Counted from the stretch's first letter, positions 43,127 to 52,817 are shown. The stretch: DNA of 64,000 nucleotides from Paludibacteraceae bacterium (GCA_024401555.1 JAKSKV010000002.1:62001-126000); one strand, 5' to 3'. Numbers and translations: made by a program. The notes: generated by a model not told the origin, from the sequence alone.

Positions 43127-45892
43127 ATGAACAGGGAAAAATCCAGACAAACGCTGTTCTCTATACTCTTCATCCTACAATGCATCTCTATGAGTTGCTT
43201 CTCGCTAAACGCACAGAGACAAGAGAGCGTTAGGCTTACCATCAAGTCAGAACCTACCGCAGGAGGAAGCGTTGTCAGCGATAAGAAGTCATACATAAAG
43301 GACGAGACCGGAACTTTCGTCGCCACCGCCAACAGAGGCTACCAATTCACCAAATGGAGATTGAATGACCGCGACTACTCGACATTGGACACAATAACCA
43401 TCGAAAAGCTTCCGCGCGACCTTCGACTAACCGCCTATTTCCAGTTGATTACCAACACAATCAAAACAAACGTGAACATCAGCGGCGGTGGATCAGTCAG
43501 CACCAACAGCGCCAACAATCAATTCGTACCGGAAGATACCGCCATCATTGTGGCGACACCGAACTGCGGTTACCTCTTCTCACACTGGGAAGGAGACACC
43601 CCCGATGAAATGATGGGGAATACACTAAAGATATTTGGGGTAAAAAAGGATCTATCTTTTACGGCTGTTTTCAAAGAGGACCCCAATTACAAACCCGCAA
43701 TCAGCATCAACGAAATCATGCCTTGCAACCTCTCCACCTATATGGACAGCGACTATTACAACTTCTCTGGATTCATTGAGTTTGCCAACCAAGGGGATTG
43801 TCGGGAGAACCTCAAATCGTACACCATCACCCATTACAAACTAACAAGTAAAGGGAAGCTCAAACTCAAATGGGAATGGGTGATCCAGCAAGATTATTAT
43901 GTCGATGGAAAGGCGTTAAACCTAATGTGGTTCGACGAACGATATAACGAAGCAGATGCGCAAAAAAACAGCAAAAAGAGCGACCACTCCCCTTACAAAT
44001 TGGATGCGGACGGAGGTGCCATCGTCCTCCGCAAAGAGGGAACTATCATCGATTCCATCGCTTATGGAGCGACTGGAGCGCACCTCTCCTACGGTAGAGA
44101 TGAAAAAACAGAGGGTTTTATGGACCCAACACCTTACCTAAAGAACAATAGCGCCTACCCAAACCGCATCGAGGATCGTTGCGAAGCCGTACATTTCAGC
44201 AAAATGGGAGGTTTAATGGAAAGTAGTTTCTCCCTGAATTTGAGTTGCGAAACAGAGGGAGCCTCCATCTACTACACCACAGATGGCAAGGAACCCACGA
44301 CGAAAACAGGAAAAATATACCAAGCCCCCATTCAAATCGAGGCGAACACCTGCGTCCGGGCCAGGGCGATCCATCCACAAAAATTGACAGGTGAAATCAC
44401 CACCCATTCCTACATCTTTCATGATGACAAACACAAAAAATGTGGTGGATTCACCGTTCCAATCGTCTCTTTGACCGTGGACAACGATTACTTCTACGAT
44501 AATACGATCGGCATCTACATCACGGGTACAAACGGTATCCAAGGAGACAAGAGTTGCAGCGGCGTGGGCAACTACAACCAAGACTGGCAACGTCCTGTGA
44601 ATTTCGAGTACATCGTGGATGGAGAACAACAAGAGTCACGCGAAGTGGAATCTTCCATTGTAGGAGGATGCTCCATCACAGCCACCATCAAATCTTTGGC
44701 TCTCAAAACGTCGAAAAAAACAGGTAGTGAGAACTACAACTACCATTTCTTTCAATCCAAACCAGAGATCACGCACAAGACCATCCATTTGCGTAACGGT
44801 GGAAACGATAACAACGGACTCAAATTCCGCGATGGACTTATGCAAACCTTCGCCATCGGTATGAACATCGACTACCAAGCCTATCAACCTGTAGCTTACT
44901 ACCTCAACGGCAAATATATGGGCTTGATGAATTTGAACGAACGAACCAACGCCGACTACGTCACCTCCAATTATGGCGTAGAGGAGGATGAGATGGACTT
45001 GGTGGTAATCTCCGATCAAAAGGGCATTTACGCGTCAAAGGGAGATCTTGAGGGGTACAACGAATTGGTCGATTATCTATCCAACAGCGATCCTAACGAC
45101 GTGAACTACTACAAGGGGGCCTGCGAAAGAATGGATATGAACGAGTACATCGACTACCAAATTCTCCAACAATACATGGCTAACATCGATTGGCCTGGCA
45201 ACAACACCAAGATTTGGAGAGAGAAGAAGGAGGGTTCGCTCTTCCGCTGGATCCTATATGATATGGATTACGGATTGGGCATGTATGGCACCTATAGCTA
45301 TAAAATCAATATGTTCAACTGGTGTCAAGGCAAAGAGGTGACCAATTGGGGTAATAAAAAGAGCTGGATGACCACCATCTTCGCCAATCTCTGTAAAAAC
45401 AAGGAGTTTAAAATCCAACTCTACAAACGCTACAAAGAGGAGTTGGAGACCAGATTCTCCCACGAGAACATCAAGATGGTTTTCGACAGCATCACTGCCT
45501 TAGTGGATGCGGAGTTCTGCGCCACCAAGGGACAAACCGCTACCAGTGCGGCGAAAAGCATCAGAGAGTATGCGTTGAATCGACAAGAGGTAGTCAGCGC
45601 TCAATTGGAGGAATTCATCGGAGATTTGAAACACGAATTGACCGGAGAGTCATTGACAGAGATGAATCACATTCTCCTCTACCCCAATCCGACTCATGAC
45701 CTCTTCACCATCGAGTTAGATAATCCAATTGAATCGGTATCACTATATGCTAGCGACGGAATCCTAATCAGCAAAGAAAACGGCGGAGGAGAGAGCTACA
45801 AAAAGGATATCAGGACTTTATCACCGGGAATCTATTATGTGAAGATCGTCTCCGGGGAGAACAGCATAACAAAGAAAATCATCAAGCAGTAA
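43127..45892 (+). CDS. Secreted CotH-family multidomain protein with type IX sorting domain
   Basis: A 921-residue exported protein. After a signal peptide (about residues 1-30) come two InlB-B-type repeats (RGYQFTKWRLNDRDYS; CGYLFSHWEGDTPDE), a lamin-tail-like domain (INEIMPCNLSTYMDSDY), a chitobiase C-terminal-like domain (ASIYYTTDGKEPTTKTGKIY) and a CotH kinase-like domain (VPIVSLTVDNDYFYD, QPVAYYLNGKYMGLMNLNER, DWPGNNTKIWREK, WILYDMDYGLG with D/N residues of the family). The last 75 residues (LLYPNPTHDLFTIELDNP ... GIYYVKIVSGENS) are a type A T9SS sorting domain, so the protein should be exported across the outer membrane and attached to the surface. CotH proteins phosphorylate other proteins in sporulating bacteria; the target here is unknown. 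Confidence 0.85.
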   Translation: MNREKSRQTLFSILFILQCISMSCFSLNAQRQESVRLTIKSEPTAGGSVVSDKKSYIKDETGTFVATANRGYQFTKWRLNDRDYSTLDTITIEKLPRDLRLTAYFQLITNTIKTNVNISGGGSVSTNSANNQFVPEDTAIIVATPNCGYLFSHWEGDTPDEMMGNTLKIFGVKKDLSFTAVFKEDPNYKPAISINEIMPCNLSTYMDSDYYNFSGFIEFANQGDCRENLKSYTITHYKLTSKGKLKLKWEWVIQQDYYVDGKALNLMWFDERYNEADAQKNSKKSDHSPYKLDADGGAIVLRKEGTIIDSIAYGATGAHLSYGRDEKTEGFMDPTPYLKNNSAYPNRIEDRCEAVHFSKMGGLMESSFSLNLSCETEGASIYYTTDGKEPTTKTGKIYQAPIQIEANTCVRARAIHPQKLTGEITTHSYIFHDDKHKKCGGFTVPIVSLTVDNDYFYDNTIGIYITGTNGIQGDKSCSGVGNYNQDWQRPVNFEYIVDGEQQESREVESSIVGGCSITATIKSLALKTSKKTGSENYNYHFFQSKPEITHKTIHLRNGGNDNNGLKFRDGLMQTFAIGMNIDYQAYQPVAYYLNGKYMGLMNLNERTNADYVTSNYGVEEDEMDLVVISDQKGIYASKGDLEGYNELVDYLSNSDPNDVNYYKGACERMDMNEYIDYQILQQYMANIDWPGNNTKIWREKKEGSLFRWILYDMDYGLGMYGTYSYKINMFNWCQGKEVTNWGNKKSWMTTIFANLCKNKEFKIQLYKRYKEELETRFSHENIKMVFDSITALVDAEFCATKGQTATSAAKSIREYALNRQEVVSAQLEEFIGDLKHELTGESLTEMNHILLYPNPTHDLFTIELDNPIESVSLYASDGILISKENGGGESYKKDIRTLSPGIYYVKIVSGENSITKKIIKQ

Positions 45893-45910
45893 GTTTCAAT
45901 CAGTTATGAA

Positions 45911-45943
45911 AATGCCCGATACCAAACAATGGTACCGGGCATT
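45911..45943. terminator. Bidirectional terminator between the CotH gene and the SMP-30 gene
   Basis: AATGCCCGATACC and GGTACCGGGCATT form a 13-bp stem with one mismatch-type pair around AAACAAT, followed by GATTTTT on the plus strand. It serves both convergent genes. Confidence 0.75.
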
Positions 45944-45963
45944 GATTTTTCCTAAACGTATTA

Positions 45964-46956
45964 CTATCGGACTTCACCCCAATAGTTACACTTCATACCC
46001 TTTACACCGGGCTTCACCACAAACATTTTACCCGCCTCAGGATATTTCGCCTCGCCACCCTCCGACATCCATAGGGAGCAAGTGGTGATATAGAGTTCAT
46101 CCAACGCTTCGCCACCGAAAGCCAAGGCTGACACATTCTCCGCAGGAACCTCGATTTTCTGCAAAAGTTCGCCTGTCGCGGGATTCCAGCGCGTCACACA
46201 GGCCGCACCCCAGTTGGCCACCCATAGCATTCCCTCCGCATCGATGGTATTGCCGTCAGGAGTACCCAAATCAGGCGACAGCGTGATAATCTCCCTTCGA
46301 TTGGAGATTTCTCCCTTCTCTTCGTCAAAATCAAAAGCGGAGACCTTTAAGGTCGGAGTGTCTTGGTAATACATCGTCTTGCCGTCTGGCGACCACGCCA
46401 CCCCGTTTGAAATGGTGACACCATCCAATATTTTTCTTCCCTTTCCATCGGGATCCACCCTGAAAAAGTTGGCTTTCAAAGGGGTACAATCTTTGTCCAT
46501 GGTACCAATCCAGAGACGTCCCTTGGCATCGCATTTACCATCATTATATCGATTGCCGGCCTCCCTACCTTCGGGATCCGCTATGAATTCCAATTGTTCG
46601 GTGGAAAGGGTCAATTTGTAGATACCGTCCTCCAATCCGACCACAACCCGATCCTCTTCAAACGGAATCACCGTTCCAATCTGCTTGGATAGCTTTATCT
46701 CTCGGTTTTTACCATCCTTCGGGGTATAAACCAAAAGACTTCCCTGGGTGTCAATCCACAAAAGACGATTATACTTGTAGTCCCAAATCGGACCTTCTCC
46801 CACACGCATCACGGTATCCACCGCCACAGCGCACTTCACGTTCAAAGAATCATTCATACTTGTACCATTTTTTGGATGAGTTCCCTCTGTGGTGTCACAA
46901 GAGGAAATTGCGCCACTTGCCATCAGCAAGGAGGCGAAAATTAACGTCTTATTCAT
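45964..46956 (-). CDS. SMP-30/gluconolactonase-like lipoprotein
   Basis: A six-bladed beta-propeller of the SMP-30/regucalcin/LRE family with a lipoprotein signal: from the ATG at 46956, MNKTLIFASLLMASGAISSC gives a lipobox with Cys20. The metal-site pattern is present: VGEGPIWDYKYN (Glu), GNRYNDGKCDAKGRLWIGTM (Asn) and SNGVAWSPDGKTMYY, PDGNTIDAEGMLWVANW (Asp). Likely a lactonase or other hydrolase in the periplasm or on the outer membrane; substrate unknown. It converges with the CotH gene and is divergent from prfA. Confidence 0.8.
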   Translation of the reverse strand: MNKTLIFASLLMASGAISSCDTTEGTHPKNGTSMNDSLNVKCAVAVDTVMRVGEGPIWDYKYNRLLWIDTQGSLLVYTPKDGKNREIKLSKQIGTVIPFEEDRVVVGLEDGIYKLTLSTEQLEFIADPEGREAGNRYNDGKCDAKGRLWIGTMDKDCTPLKANFFRVDPDGKGRKILDGVTISNGVAWSPDGKTMYYQDTPTLKVSAFDFDEEKGEISNRREIITLSPDLGTPDGNTIDAEGMLWVANWGAACVTRWNPATGELLQKIEVPAENVSALAFGGEALDELYITTCSLWMSEGGEAKYPEAGKMFVVKPGVKGMKCNYWGEVR

Positions 46957-46992
46957 ATATCGAAACATCTATACTGCCATTAAATAGCACGA

Positions 46993-47000
46993 CAAAGATA
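46993..47000 (-). promoter_or_regulatory. -7 box for the SMP-30 gene
   Basis: TATCTTTG on the minus strand fits TAnnTTTG, 36 bases before the ATG at 46956. Confidence 0.55.
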
Positions 47001-47038
47001 GACATAAATATGAAATCGAGACTCCCCTTCTATCCTTT

Positions 47039-47070
47039 TTTGCCTATTTCAAGAATTAATCGTAACTTTG
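47039..47070 (+). promoter_or_regulatory. Promoter for prfA
   Basis: TTTG at 47039-47042 and a perfect TAACTTTG at 47063-47070, spaced by 20 bases. The expected transcription start near 47077 lies after the long-ORF ATG at 47068 and supports the prfA start at 47116. Confidence 0.65.
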
Positions 47071-47115
47071 AACGAATTTTTAAGGAAACAGATAAACAAT
47101 AATAACATACGCTTT

Positions 47116-48225
47116 ATGGCTGAGAATTCTTTGTTGAGCAAATTGGATGGATTGGAGCACAAATTCGAAGAGATCTCCACCCTCATAACCGACCCCGCAG
47201 TGATTGCGGATATGAAAAGATACGTGAAACTAAACAAGGAGTATCACGACTTGGAGTTGATTATGAATGCCAAGAAAGAATATCAAAACGCCCTTTCTAA
47301 CATTCAGCAAGCCAAGGAGATTCTTGACACAGAATCGGATCCTGAAATGCGGGAAATGGCCAAGATGGAGTTGGATGAGCTAGAACCCCAACTGCCAGAC
47401 ATGGAGGAGCGCATCAAGATATTATTGATACCTTCCGATCCAGAGGATTGCAAGAACGCCATCGTCGAAATCCGAGGAGGAACTGGTGGTGACGAAGCGG
47501 CCCTTTTCGCAGGCGACCTCTTCAAGATGTACGCCAAGTACTGCGAGATGAAGGGTTGGCAAGTGAGTGTTTCCAGCTTCAACGAAGGAACCGCCGGAGG
47601 TTACAAGGAGATTATCTTCAACGTATCGGGAGACAATGTTTACGGTACGCTTAAATATGAGTCAGGCGTTCACCGCGTGCAACGTGTGCCAGCTACTGAG
47701 ACTCAAGGTCGTGTCCACACCTCTGCCGCTACTGTGGCCGTATTGCCGGAGGCAGACGAGTTCGATGTTCAAATCAATGAAGGAGAGATCAAGTGGGATA
47801 CCTTCCGTTCCGGTGGTGCCGGCGGACAGAACGTCAACAAGGTAGAGTCTGGCGTACGTCTGCGCTACATTTGGAAGAACCCTAATACAGGCGTTGCGGA
47901 GGAGATCCTCATCGAGTGTACCGAGACCCGTGACCAACCTAAGAACAAGGAGCGTGCCTTGTCACGCTTACGTACTATGATTTACGACCGTGAACACCAA
48001 AAATATATGGATGATATCGCGGCGCGCAGAAAAACCATGGTTTCCACCGGAGACCGTTCAGCTAAAATTCGTACCTACAACTACCCTCAAGGTCGTGTCA
48101 CCGATCACCGTATCAATTTGACACTCTATAACTTGCAAGCCGTAGTAGGTGGTGAGATCCAAGAAATCATCGACAAGTTGATCGTCGCGGAGAATGCGGA
48201 GCGTTTGAAGGAGAGCGAACTATAG
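47116..48225 (+). CDS. prfA: Peptide chain release factor 1
   Basis: RF1 reads UAA and UAG stop codons and triggers peptide release. I start at 47116 (MAENSLLSKLDGLEHKF); the in-frame ATG at 47068 precedes the predicted transcription start. The 369-residue product has the EIRGGTGGDEAALFAGDLF block, VHRVQRVPATETQGRVHTSA and the catalytic SGGAGGQNVNKVESGVRL with the GGQ loop; the residue after GGQ is Asn where many RF1s have His, as in other Bacteroidota. Confidence 0.92.
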   Translation: MAENSLLSKLDGLEHKFEEISTLITDPAVIADMKRYVKLNKEYHDLELIMNAKKEYQNALSNIQQAKEILDTESDPEMREMAKMELDELEPQLPDMEERIKILLIPSDPEDCKNAIVEIRGGTGGDEAALFAGDLFKMYAKYCEMKGWQVSVSSFNEGTAGGYKEIIFNVSGDNVYGTLKYESGVHRVQRVPATETQGRVHTSAATVAVLPEADEFDVQINEGEIKWDTFRSGGAGGQNVNKVESGVRLRYIWKNPNTGVAEEILIECTETRDQPKNKERALSRLRTMIYDREHQKYMDDIAARRKTMVSTGDRSAKIRTYNYPQGRVTDHRINLTLYNLQAVVGGEIQEIIDKLIVAENAERLKESEL

Positions 48226-48255
48226 CCAATCAATGTAGAATTAATATTTACCAGA

Positions 48256-49164
48256 ATGATTTGCAATAATGTGTTGGAGGCTATTGGCGAGACACCGTTG
48301 ATCCGCATCAACAGATTGAACCCCAATCCTAATGTGAACATCTATGCGAAGGTCGAGGGCTTTAATCCTACAGGAAGCATCAAAGACCGTATCGCGATCC
48401 AAATGATAGAACAAGCCGAAAAGGAGGGAAAACTCACCCCTGGCAAAGTGATCATTGAGCCCACCTCAGGCAATACCGGTATTGGATTGGCCATCGCAGG
48501 TATCGTGAAAGGCTACAAGGTGGAGATCGTCATGAGTTCCGCCGTATCGGTAGAGAGAAGAAAGATCATCCGTTCATACGGTGGAAAGGTGATTTTGACA
48601 GCAGCGGATGAAGGTACCGACGGAGCCATCCGCATGGCCCACAAACTGGTACAAGAGAACCCTGACAAATACTTTATGCCAGACCAATTCTCCAATGCGG
48701 CCAATTACCAAGCCCACTACGAGGGCACCGCCACCGAAATCTGGAACCAAACCCAAGGTAATATCGACTATTTAGTTTGCGCCCTCGGAACATCAGGTAC
48801 CATCATGGGCATTTCGAAATTTCTAAAGCAACACAAACCAGACATCAAGGTAGTCTGCGCCCACCCGATCAAGGGACACTACATCCAGGGATTGAAGAAC
48901 ATGGAGGAGGCCATCGTTCCCGCCATCTACGATCCCTCCAGGATCGACGTACAGATCATGGTCGAGAGTGAGGAGGCTATTGAGATGTCCAGAAAGATCA
49001 TCGCCAACGAGGGAATTTTCGCTGGAATGAGTAGTGGCGCCGCCCTACTCGCAGCTATCAAAATTGCAGAGAAAATCGAGAAGGGAAACATCGTCGTCGT
49101 CTTTCCAGACCGTGCGGAAAAATATTTGAGCACAAAGATGTTCGACCAATTTGGAGAGGATTAA
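48256..49164 (+). CDS. cysM: Cysteine synthase (O-acetylserine sulfhydrylase family)
   Basis: PLP enzyme that makes cysteine from O-acetylserine and sulfide. IGETPLIRINRLNPNPNVNI leads to the PLP lysine in EGFNPTGSIKDRIAIQMIEQ; EPTSGNTGIGLAIAG is the phosphate-binding loop, and GTSGTIMG and GMSSGAALLAAI follow. The IQGLKNMEEAIVPAIYDPSR region is nearer CysM-type than CysK-type enzymes, so the symbol is tentative. With 302 residues it is normal in length. It lies 30 bp after prfA and is closed by a strong hairpin. Confidence 0.85.
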   Translation: MICNNVLEAIGETPLIRINRLNPNPNVNIYAKVEGFNPTGSIKDRIAIQMIEQAEKEGKLTPGKVIIEPTSGNTGIGLAIAGIVKGYKVEIVMSSAVSVERRKIIRSYGGKVILTAADEGTDGAIRMAHKLVQENPDKYFMPDQFSNAANYQAHYEGTATEIWNQTQGNIDYLVCALGTSGTIMGISKFLKQHKPDIKVVCAHPIKGHYIQGLKNMEEAIVPAIYDPSRIDVQIMVESEEAIEMSRKIIANEGIFAGMSSGAALLAAIKIAEKIEKGNIVVVFPDRAEKYLSTKMFDQFGED

Positions 49165-49188
49165 AACCATCTGTCAATTATAAAGCGA

Positions 49189-49218
49189 GAAAGGCATTTC
49201 AAAATTGAAATGCCTTTC
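49189..49218. terminator. Bidirectional terminator between cysteine synthase and the CDF gene
   Basis: GAAAGGCATTTCAA and TTGAAATGCCTTTC form a perfect 14-bp stem with a two-base loop, followed by TTATT on the plus strand. It closes both convergent genes. Confidence 0.8.
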
Positions 49219-49263
49219 TTATTAATGCCCCACACCTTAAATTAGATTCACACGATCAAATTA

Positions 49264-50160
49264 TCAATCCGCCTCTTCATCAGGTTCTATATGAATAGAT
49301 ATCAATGTCTCCTTACCATACTTGGAACGGACCGCATTCTCCGCCAATACAGTAATGTGATGCGCTTCGGAAACGGTCATCTTCGGATCCACGACAATAT
49401 GGGCACTGATGATAATCGTAAGACCATTTCTACGGGTTTTCAGTTCATGGACATTATCAACGCCCTCTACAGAGGTGATCAAAGAGACCACATCGTTCTC
49501 CACCTCTTCGGGAAGGGAACCTTCCGTTAATTCATGAAGTGCAGGCTGCATCATCTTAACGGAGACGACAATGATGAAAATGCTGATCACACAACCCACC
49601 AACGGGTCTAAAATCGCCCAATCACCTCCTAACATCATAGCGCCGCCGATACCGATGGCCGAGCCAATAGAGGAAAGCGCATCACTTCTATGATGCCATG
49701 CGTTAGTGACCATAGCAGGACTATTCACCCGCTTTCCTACCCGTGCCGTCCATTGATAGAGCCCCTCTTTAACCAATATGGAGACAATAGCGGCCAGCAA
49801 TGCGATAAATCCAGGGATAGTCAATTCTCCACCATCCATCACCACATTAATTTTCCTCAACCCGGCAACCATCAACTGCACACCTACGATCAACAACAGA
49901 ATAGATACTATGACGGTCGCCAAAGTCTCGTATTTGCCATGGCCATAATCGTGTCCCTTGTCCGCCGCCTTACCGCTCACACGGACCATCACCAAGACAA
50001 CGACATCACTCACCAAATCACTCAATGAGTGGATAGCATCCGCCATCATCGCAGAACTATTGCCTATTAAGCCAGCTACGAGTTTAAAACCTGCCAACAG
50101 CAGATTTCCTACCGCACCACCCATCGTGACACGGGAAATAGTTTTTTCTCTATCTATCAT
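49264..50160 (-). CDS. Cation diffusion facilitator (CDF) metal exporter
   Basis: A 298-residue member of the CDF family, which pump Zn2+, Fe2+ or Mn2+ out by proton antiport. It has six membrane helices, the helix-2 metal site MMADAIHSLSDLVSDVVVLV (D/H/D), a second site in NAWHHRSDALSSIGSAIGIG (H/D) and a cytosolic C-terminal domain (VDNVHELKTRRNGLTIIISA, then HITVLAENAV). The metal cannot be assigned. It is 38 bp downstream of the CAT-like gene. Confidence 0.9.
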   Translation of the reverse strand: MIDREKTISRVTMGGAVGNLLLAGFKLVAGLIGNSSAMMADAIHSLSDLVSDVVVLVMVRVSGKAADKGHDYGHGKYETLATVIVSILLLIVGVQLMVAGLRKINVVMDGGELTIPGFIALLAAIVSILVKEGLYQWTARVGKRVNSPAMVTNAWHHRSDALSSIGSAIGIGGAMMLGGDWAILDPLVGCVISIFIIVVSVKMMQPALHELTEGSLPEEVENDVVSLITSVEGVDNVHELKTRRNGLTIIISAHIVVDPKMTVSEAHHITVLAENAVRSKYGKETLISIHIEPDEEAD

Positions 50161-50170
50161 CCGTAATTAC

Positions 50171-50188
50171 AAGAGGTTCAAACCTCTT
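50171..50188. repeat. Short inverted repeat between CAT-like and CDF genes
   Basis: AAGAGGTT and AACCTCTT are separated by two bases. It may act as a weak terminator or attenuator between the CAT-like and CDF genes; no clear T-tract on the transcribed side. Confidence 0.35.
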
Positions 50189-50198
50189 TTTAGTTAAT

Positions 50199-50813
50199 CT
50201 ATTGAGCCACCTCCAACTGCAAGCGCTCCAAGAATGCGGAGGCTTCGGCACCATCCATCTGCACATGGTGGAATTGGAAGGAGATGGGTAAAGTGGATTT
50301 GAAAAATCCCTTGCGCAACTTTCCCCACGCTAAGAACGGGTTGGAAAATCGTCCGGAATACTGATTCACAATACTATCCAACTCCGTCTCCACCAATGCG
50401 GAGGTGCCAATGATCATATAACCATCCAACGAATAGTCCTCACAACTCTCATAGACTTGCGCTGTCAGTATTCGATAATCGTAGTCGAACTGTTCGATAC
50501 TCTCGTGGAAAGGGACGTCACAAGTGGAGATTCCTCCGTTTTTGTTTTTTACGATAACATTTATCGCCAACAAATCATATTGGAACAATTTGCCATCTTC
50601 CGGCACCACATAAAACTCCTCCATTTCACAGGCCGCCTTTCCGATCGACCAACAAAGAAGCATATTCAACTTGAATTTTCCCCTCTTCGCCCTTTTCCGA
50701 AGTCGTGTCACATCCAATGTCTTGGTCAGAGTGACCATAGGCATCGGAGAGTTGATCCAAAGTTCAAAGGCTTGGGATCTATTGGTCTGGCGAGGATCTA
50801 CCTCTTGTCTCAT
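50199..50813 (-). CDS. Chloramphenicol acetyltransferase-like protein
   Basis: A 204-residue trimeric-type CAT fold protein. The catalytic motif FQFHHVQMDGAEASAFLERL (HHxxxDG) sits near the C-terminus, preceded by PFLAWGKLRKGFFKSTLPIS. The N-terminus (FELWINSPMPMVTLTKTLDV) is like CAT/Cat-B type-A proteins. Whether it acetylates chloramphenicol or another small molecule cannot be told; in Bacteroidota such chromosomal CAT-like proteins are common and need not give resistance. It lies 49 bp after the glycoside hydrolase gene. Confidence 0.8.
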   Translation of the reverse strand: MRQEVDPRQTNRSQAFELWINSPMPMVTLTKTLDVTRLRKRAKRGKFKLNMLLCWSIGKAACEMEEFYVVPEDGKLFQYDLLAINVIVKNKNGGISTCDVPFHESIEQFDYDYRILTAQVYESCEDYSLDGYMIIGTSALVETELDSIVNQYSGRFSNPFLAWGKLRKGFFKSTLPISFQFHHVQMDGAEASAFLERLQLEVAQ

Positions 50814-50862
50814 TGTCTTATTCGATTAAGATGTAACCTTTCATTTAGCAATTCAAATACGG

Positions 50863-52797
50863 TCAGCGTACATCTGACTTGATGAACCGAACTTTTTTGC
50901 CAGAGATGATCGCAATGTATATTCTATTCGACTCGATATTATTAGGAGAGACTTGATGCCCCTCCATATCAAAGAAGAGGACATTCTTGACATTCTCCAC
51001 GTCGTGAAAATTCAACACATCATTCAAGTCGGTAAGAGTATGGTCGGAGAACTTCAACCAATCGATATTGACGTAACTGCCGACAATCTGGAGCTTCAAT
51101 AGATGCTTGCCTTCGGTCAAAGAGATTGTTCCGACGGGAACCTCGTCATAAATGGACCAATCCTCAGAAATTTTCGGAATCGAATAGGCTTTCGTCACCT
51201 CCTTGCCATCCACGAACAGAGAAAAGCCATCCACTTTTCCGCCATTGGAGACATTGGCTGTCACATCGTATTCTCCCCCTTTTTCCACCTCAACGCTATA
51301 CTCCAACCATTCGCCTTTTTCTGTATAACCGATGGCATATCCATCACCGGCTTTAACAATATCGACACAATCGTTGCGATAGTGCGTTCCACCTTTGTCA
51401 TCATCGTCATTGTCATAGTAGGAGAAACCCTGTCCGGCCACATCATAATTTTCCGCCTCTATGATTCCAGGAATAACGGCCGCACTACCACCAAAAGGGG
51501 TTTGAGGCACCTCAAGTGCAGTCAGGAAGATACGGTAGGCGTACAATTCACTCTCTATTTTCAAAGGAATCGTAAAGGTTCCTCCCGATACCGTCACAAC
51601 CTTCTCCGAAACCACATTGGTTCCTGTCACAGGGGTATCCTTGGATTTCCAGGTAACACATTCGATCTTCACATTCACCTTTCCACTCAAGAAATAGGGA
51701 ACTTTACTAAAGACCACGTTCACATCGCCCACACTATTTCCGCCCACTACGATACTGGCGGTATTGCGCTTGCGGTCAACCGACGCAAAGGCATCCACAT
51801 GGTTGCTCTCATCGTTAGGTGGAGTCACCATCGCCATATAACCGGTCATGTCTCCATACCATTTATAGAGCCACCAACCGCCTCCCTTCTCATTCTTATC
51901 GGTCAACAGACTGCCCAAACGGCCAGGGAGTCCAGTATGCCACCACGAGATGGTCGCGCTCTCCACATTGTTTCGCTCGAACTTAGCGATGAAAGGTACA
52001 CAATAGCCTGGACAACCCTCATAAGGTCGCTCATAATCATCAGAACCTCGGCTATACTCATTGATGCAATATTGACGTTCTTTAAGGCCCAGGTCCGATT
52101 GAAGCTTTCGTACCGCCTTGACAGCGCCAACAAAACCTTGGGAACCCCACTGGTGCCAACAGATCAAATCAGGCATACAGTTATTCTTCTTACAGAAAGT
52201 CAGGAAAGGAGTCATCCACGCAGATTGGTAATAGGCGATCGCAGGGCCCACAATCTTCGCATTGGGCTCAATTTTACGGATCAGATCGTAGGTGGGTTTC
52301 CAAACTGTCTTGCAAAAATCGTCCACACCAGCGCCCCAGGTTCCATCCGGTTCGTTCCAAATCACATAGCTATGGATATTGGTCAGGCCAGAGCTCTGCT
52401 TCTTCTTTAAAAGGCGCTCTATCTCACTCAACCATTTAGACTGTCCAGGCCATTGATATGGCCAATAAGGTAATAGGTCAGCAAAACTGATCTGCACCTT
52501 CGCTGTAGTACCTTTCAATCGGTCGGCCACAATGAAGCCATCGCCAAAATCGTGTTGATTGCCAGACTTTCCCTCAGGCGGTTGGCAATACATATAGGGT
52601 TTTAGCGGAGCTACCAGCGTGTTGATGTCAGCAGGGATCTTCTCCGTCACGCCATAGAGGGCTCCAGATGCACAATGGGTTACAGGGCGGATGCTATCAG
52701 TCAAATCGACCTTCAACACCTCCACAGCAGAAACATTCCCCACGAACAAATAGAGGAAAAATGAAAATATTACGACAAATTTGTTGGAATAATTCAT
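50863..52797 (-). CDS. Secreted clan GH-A glycoside hydrolase with CBM6
   Basis: The start at 52797 (MNYSNKFVVIFSFFLYLF) gives a normal signal peptide and a leader of about 14 bases behind a strong promoter; the ORF start at 52806 would leave almost none. The catalytic part (to about residue 420) has YVIWNEPDGTW, the acid/base Glu149, and QYCINEYSRG, the likely nucleophile Glu247, as in clan GH-A families such as GH39, GH30 or GH79; I cannot choose the family. A CBM6-type domain (IPGIIEAENYDVAGQ to IDWLKFSDH) follows, and the last 50 residues look like a degenerate T9SS-type tail (VLFFDMEGHQVSPNN). Probably acts on xylan-, arabinan- or mucin-like glycans. Confidence 0.8.
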   Translation of the reverse strand: MNYSNKFVVIFSFFLYLFVGNVSAVEVLKVDLTDSIRPVTHCASGALYGVTEKIPADINTLVAPLKPYMYCQPPEGKSGNQHDFGDGFIVADRLKGTTAKVQISFADLLPYWPYQWPGQSKWLSEIERLLKKKQSSGLTNIHSYVIWNEPDGTWGAGVDDFCKTVWKPTYDLIRKIEPNAKIVGPAIAYYQSAWMTPFLTFCKKNNCMPDLICWHQWGSQGFVGAVKAVRKLQSDLGLKERQYCINEYSRGSDDYERPYEGCPGYCVPFIAKFERNNVESATISWWHTGLPGRLGSLLTDKNEKGGGWWLYKWYGDMTGYMAMVTPPNDESNHVDAFASVDRKRNTASIVVGGNSVGDVNVVFSKVPYFLSGKVNVKIECVTWKSKDTPVTGTNVVSEKVVTVSGGTFTIPLKIESELYAYRIFLTALEVPQTPFGGSAAVIPGIIEAENYDVAGQGFSYYDNDDDDKGGTHYRNDCVDIVKAGDGYAIGYTEKGEWLEYSVEVEKGGEYDVTANVSNGGKVDGFSLFVDGKEVTKAYSIPKISEDWSIYDEVPVGTISLTEGKHLLKLQIVGSYVNIDWLKFSDHTLTDLNDVLNFHDVENVKNVLFFDMEGHQVSPNNIESNRIYIAIISGKKVRFIKSDVR

Positions 52798-52817
52798 GAA
52801 CATCATATTTAACCAAA

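Noticed and set aside
47068..47115. Longer start for prfA
   Set aside because: The ATG at 47068 overlaps the -7 box (47063-47070) and would precede the transcript start.
51103..52410. A 435-codon plus-strand ORF opposite the glycoside hydrolase
   Set aside because: Its sequence is low in normal protein features and rich in I/H/R runs typical of antisense frames; the minus-strand gene has clear motifs, signal peptide and promoter.
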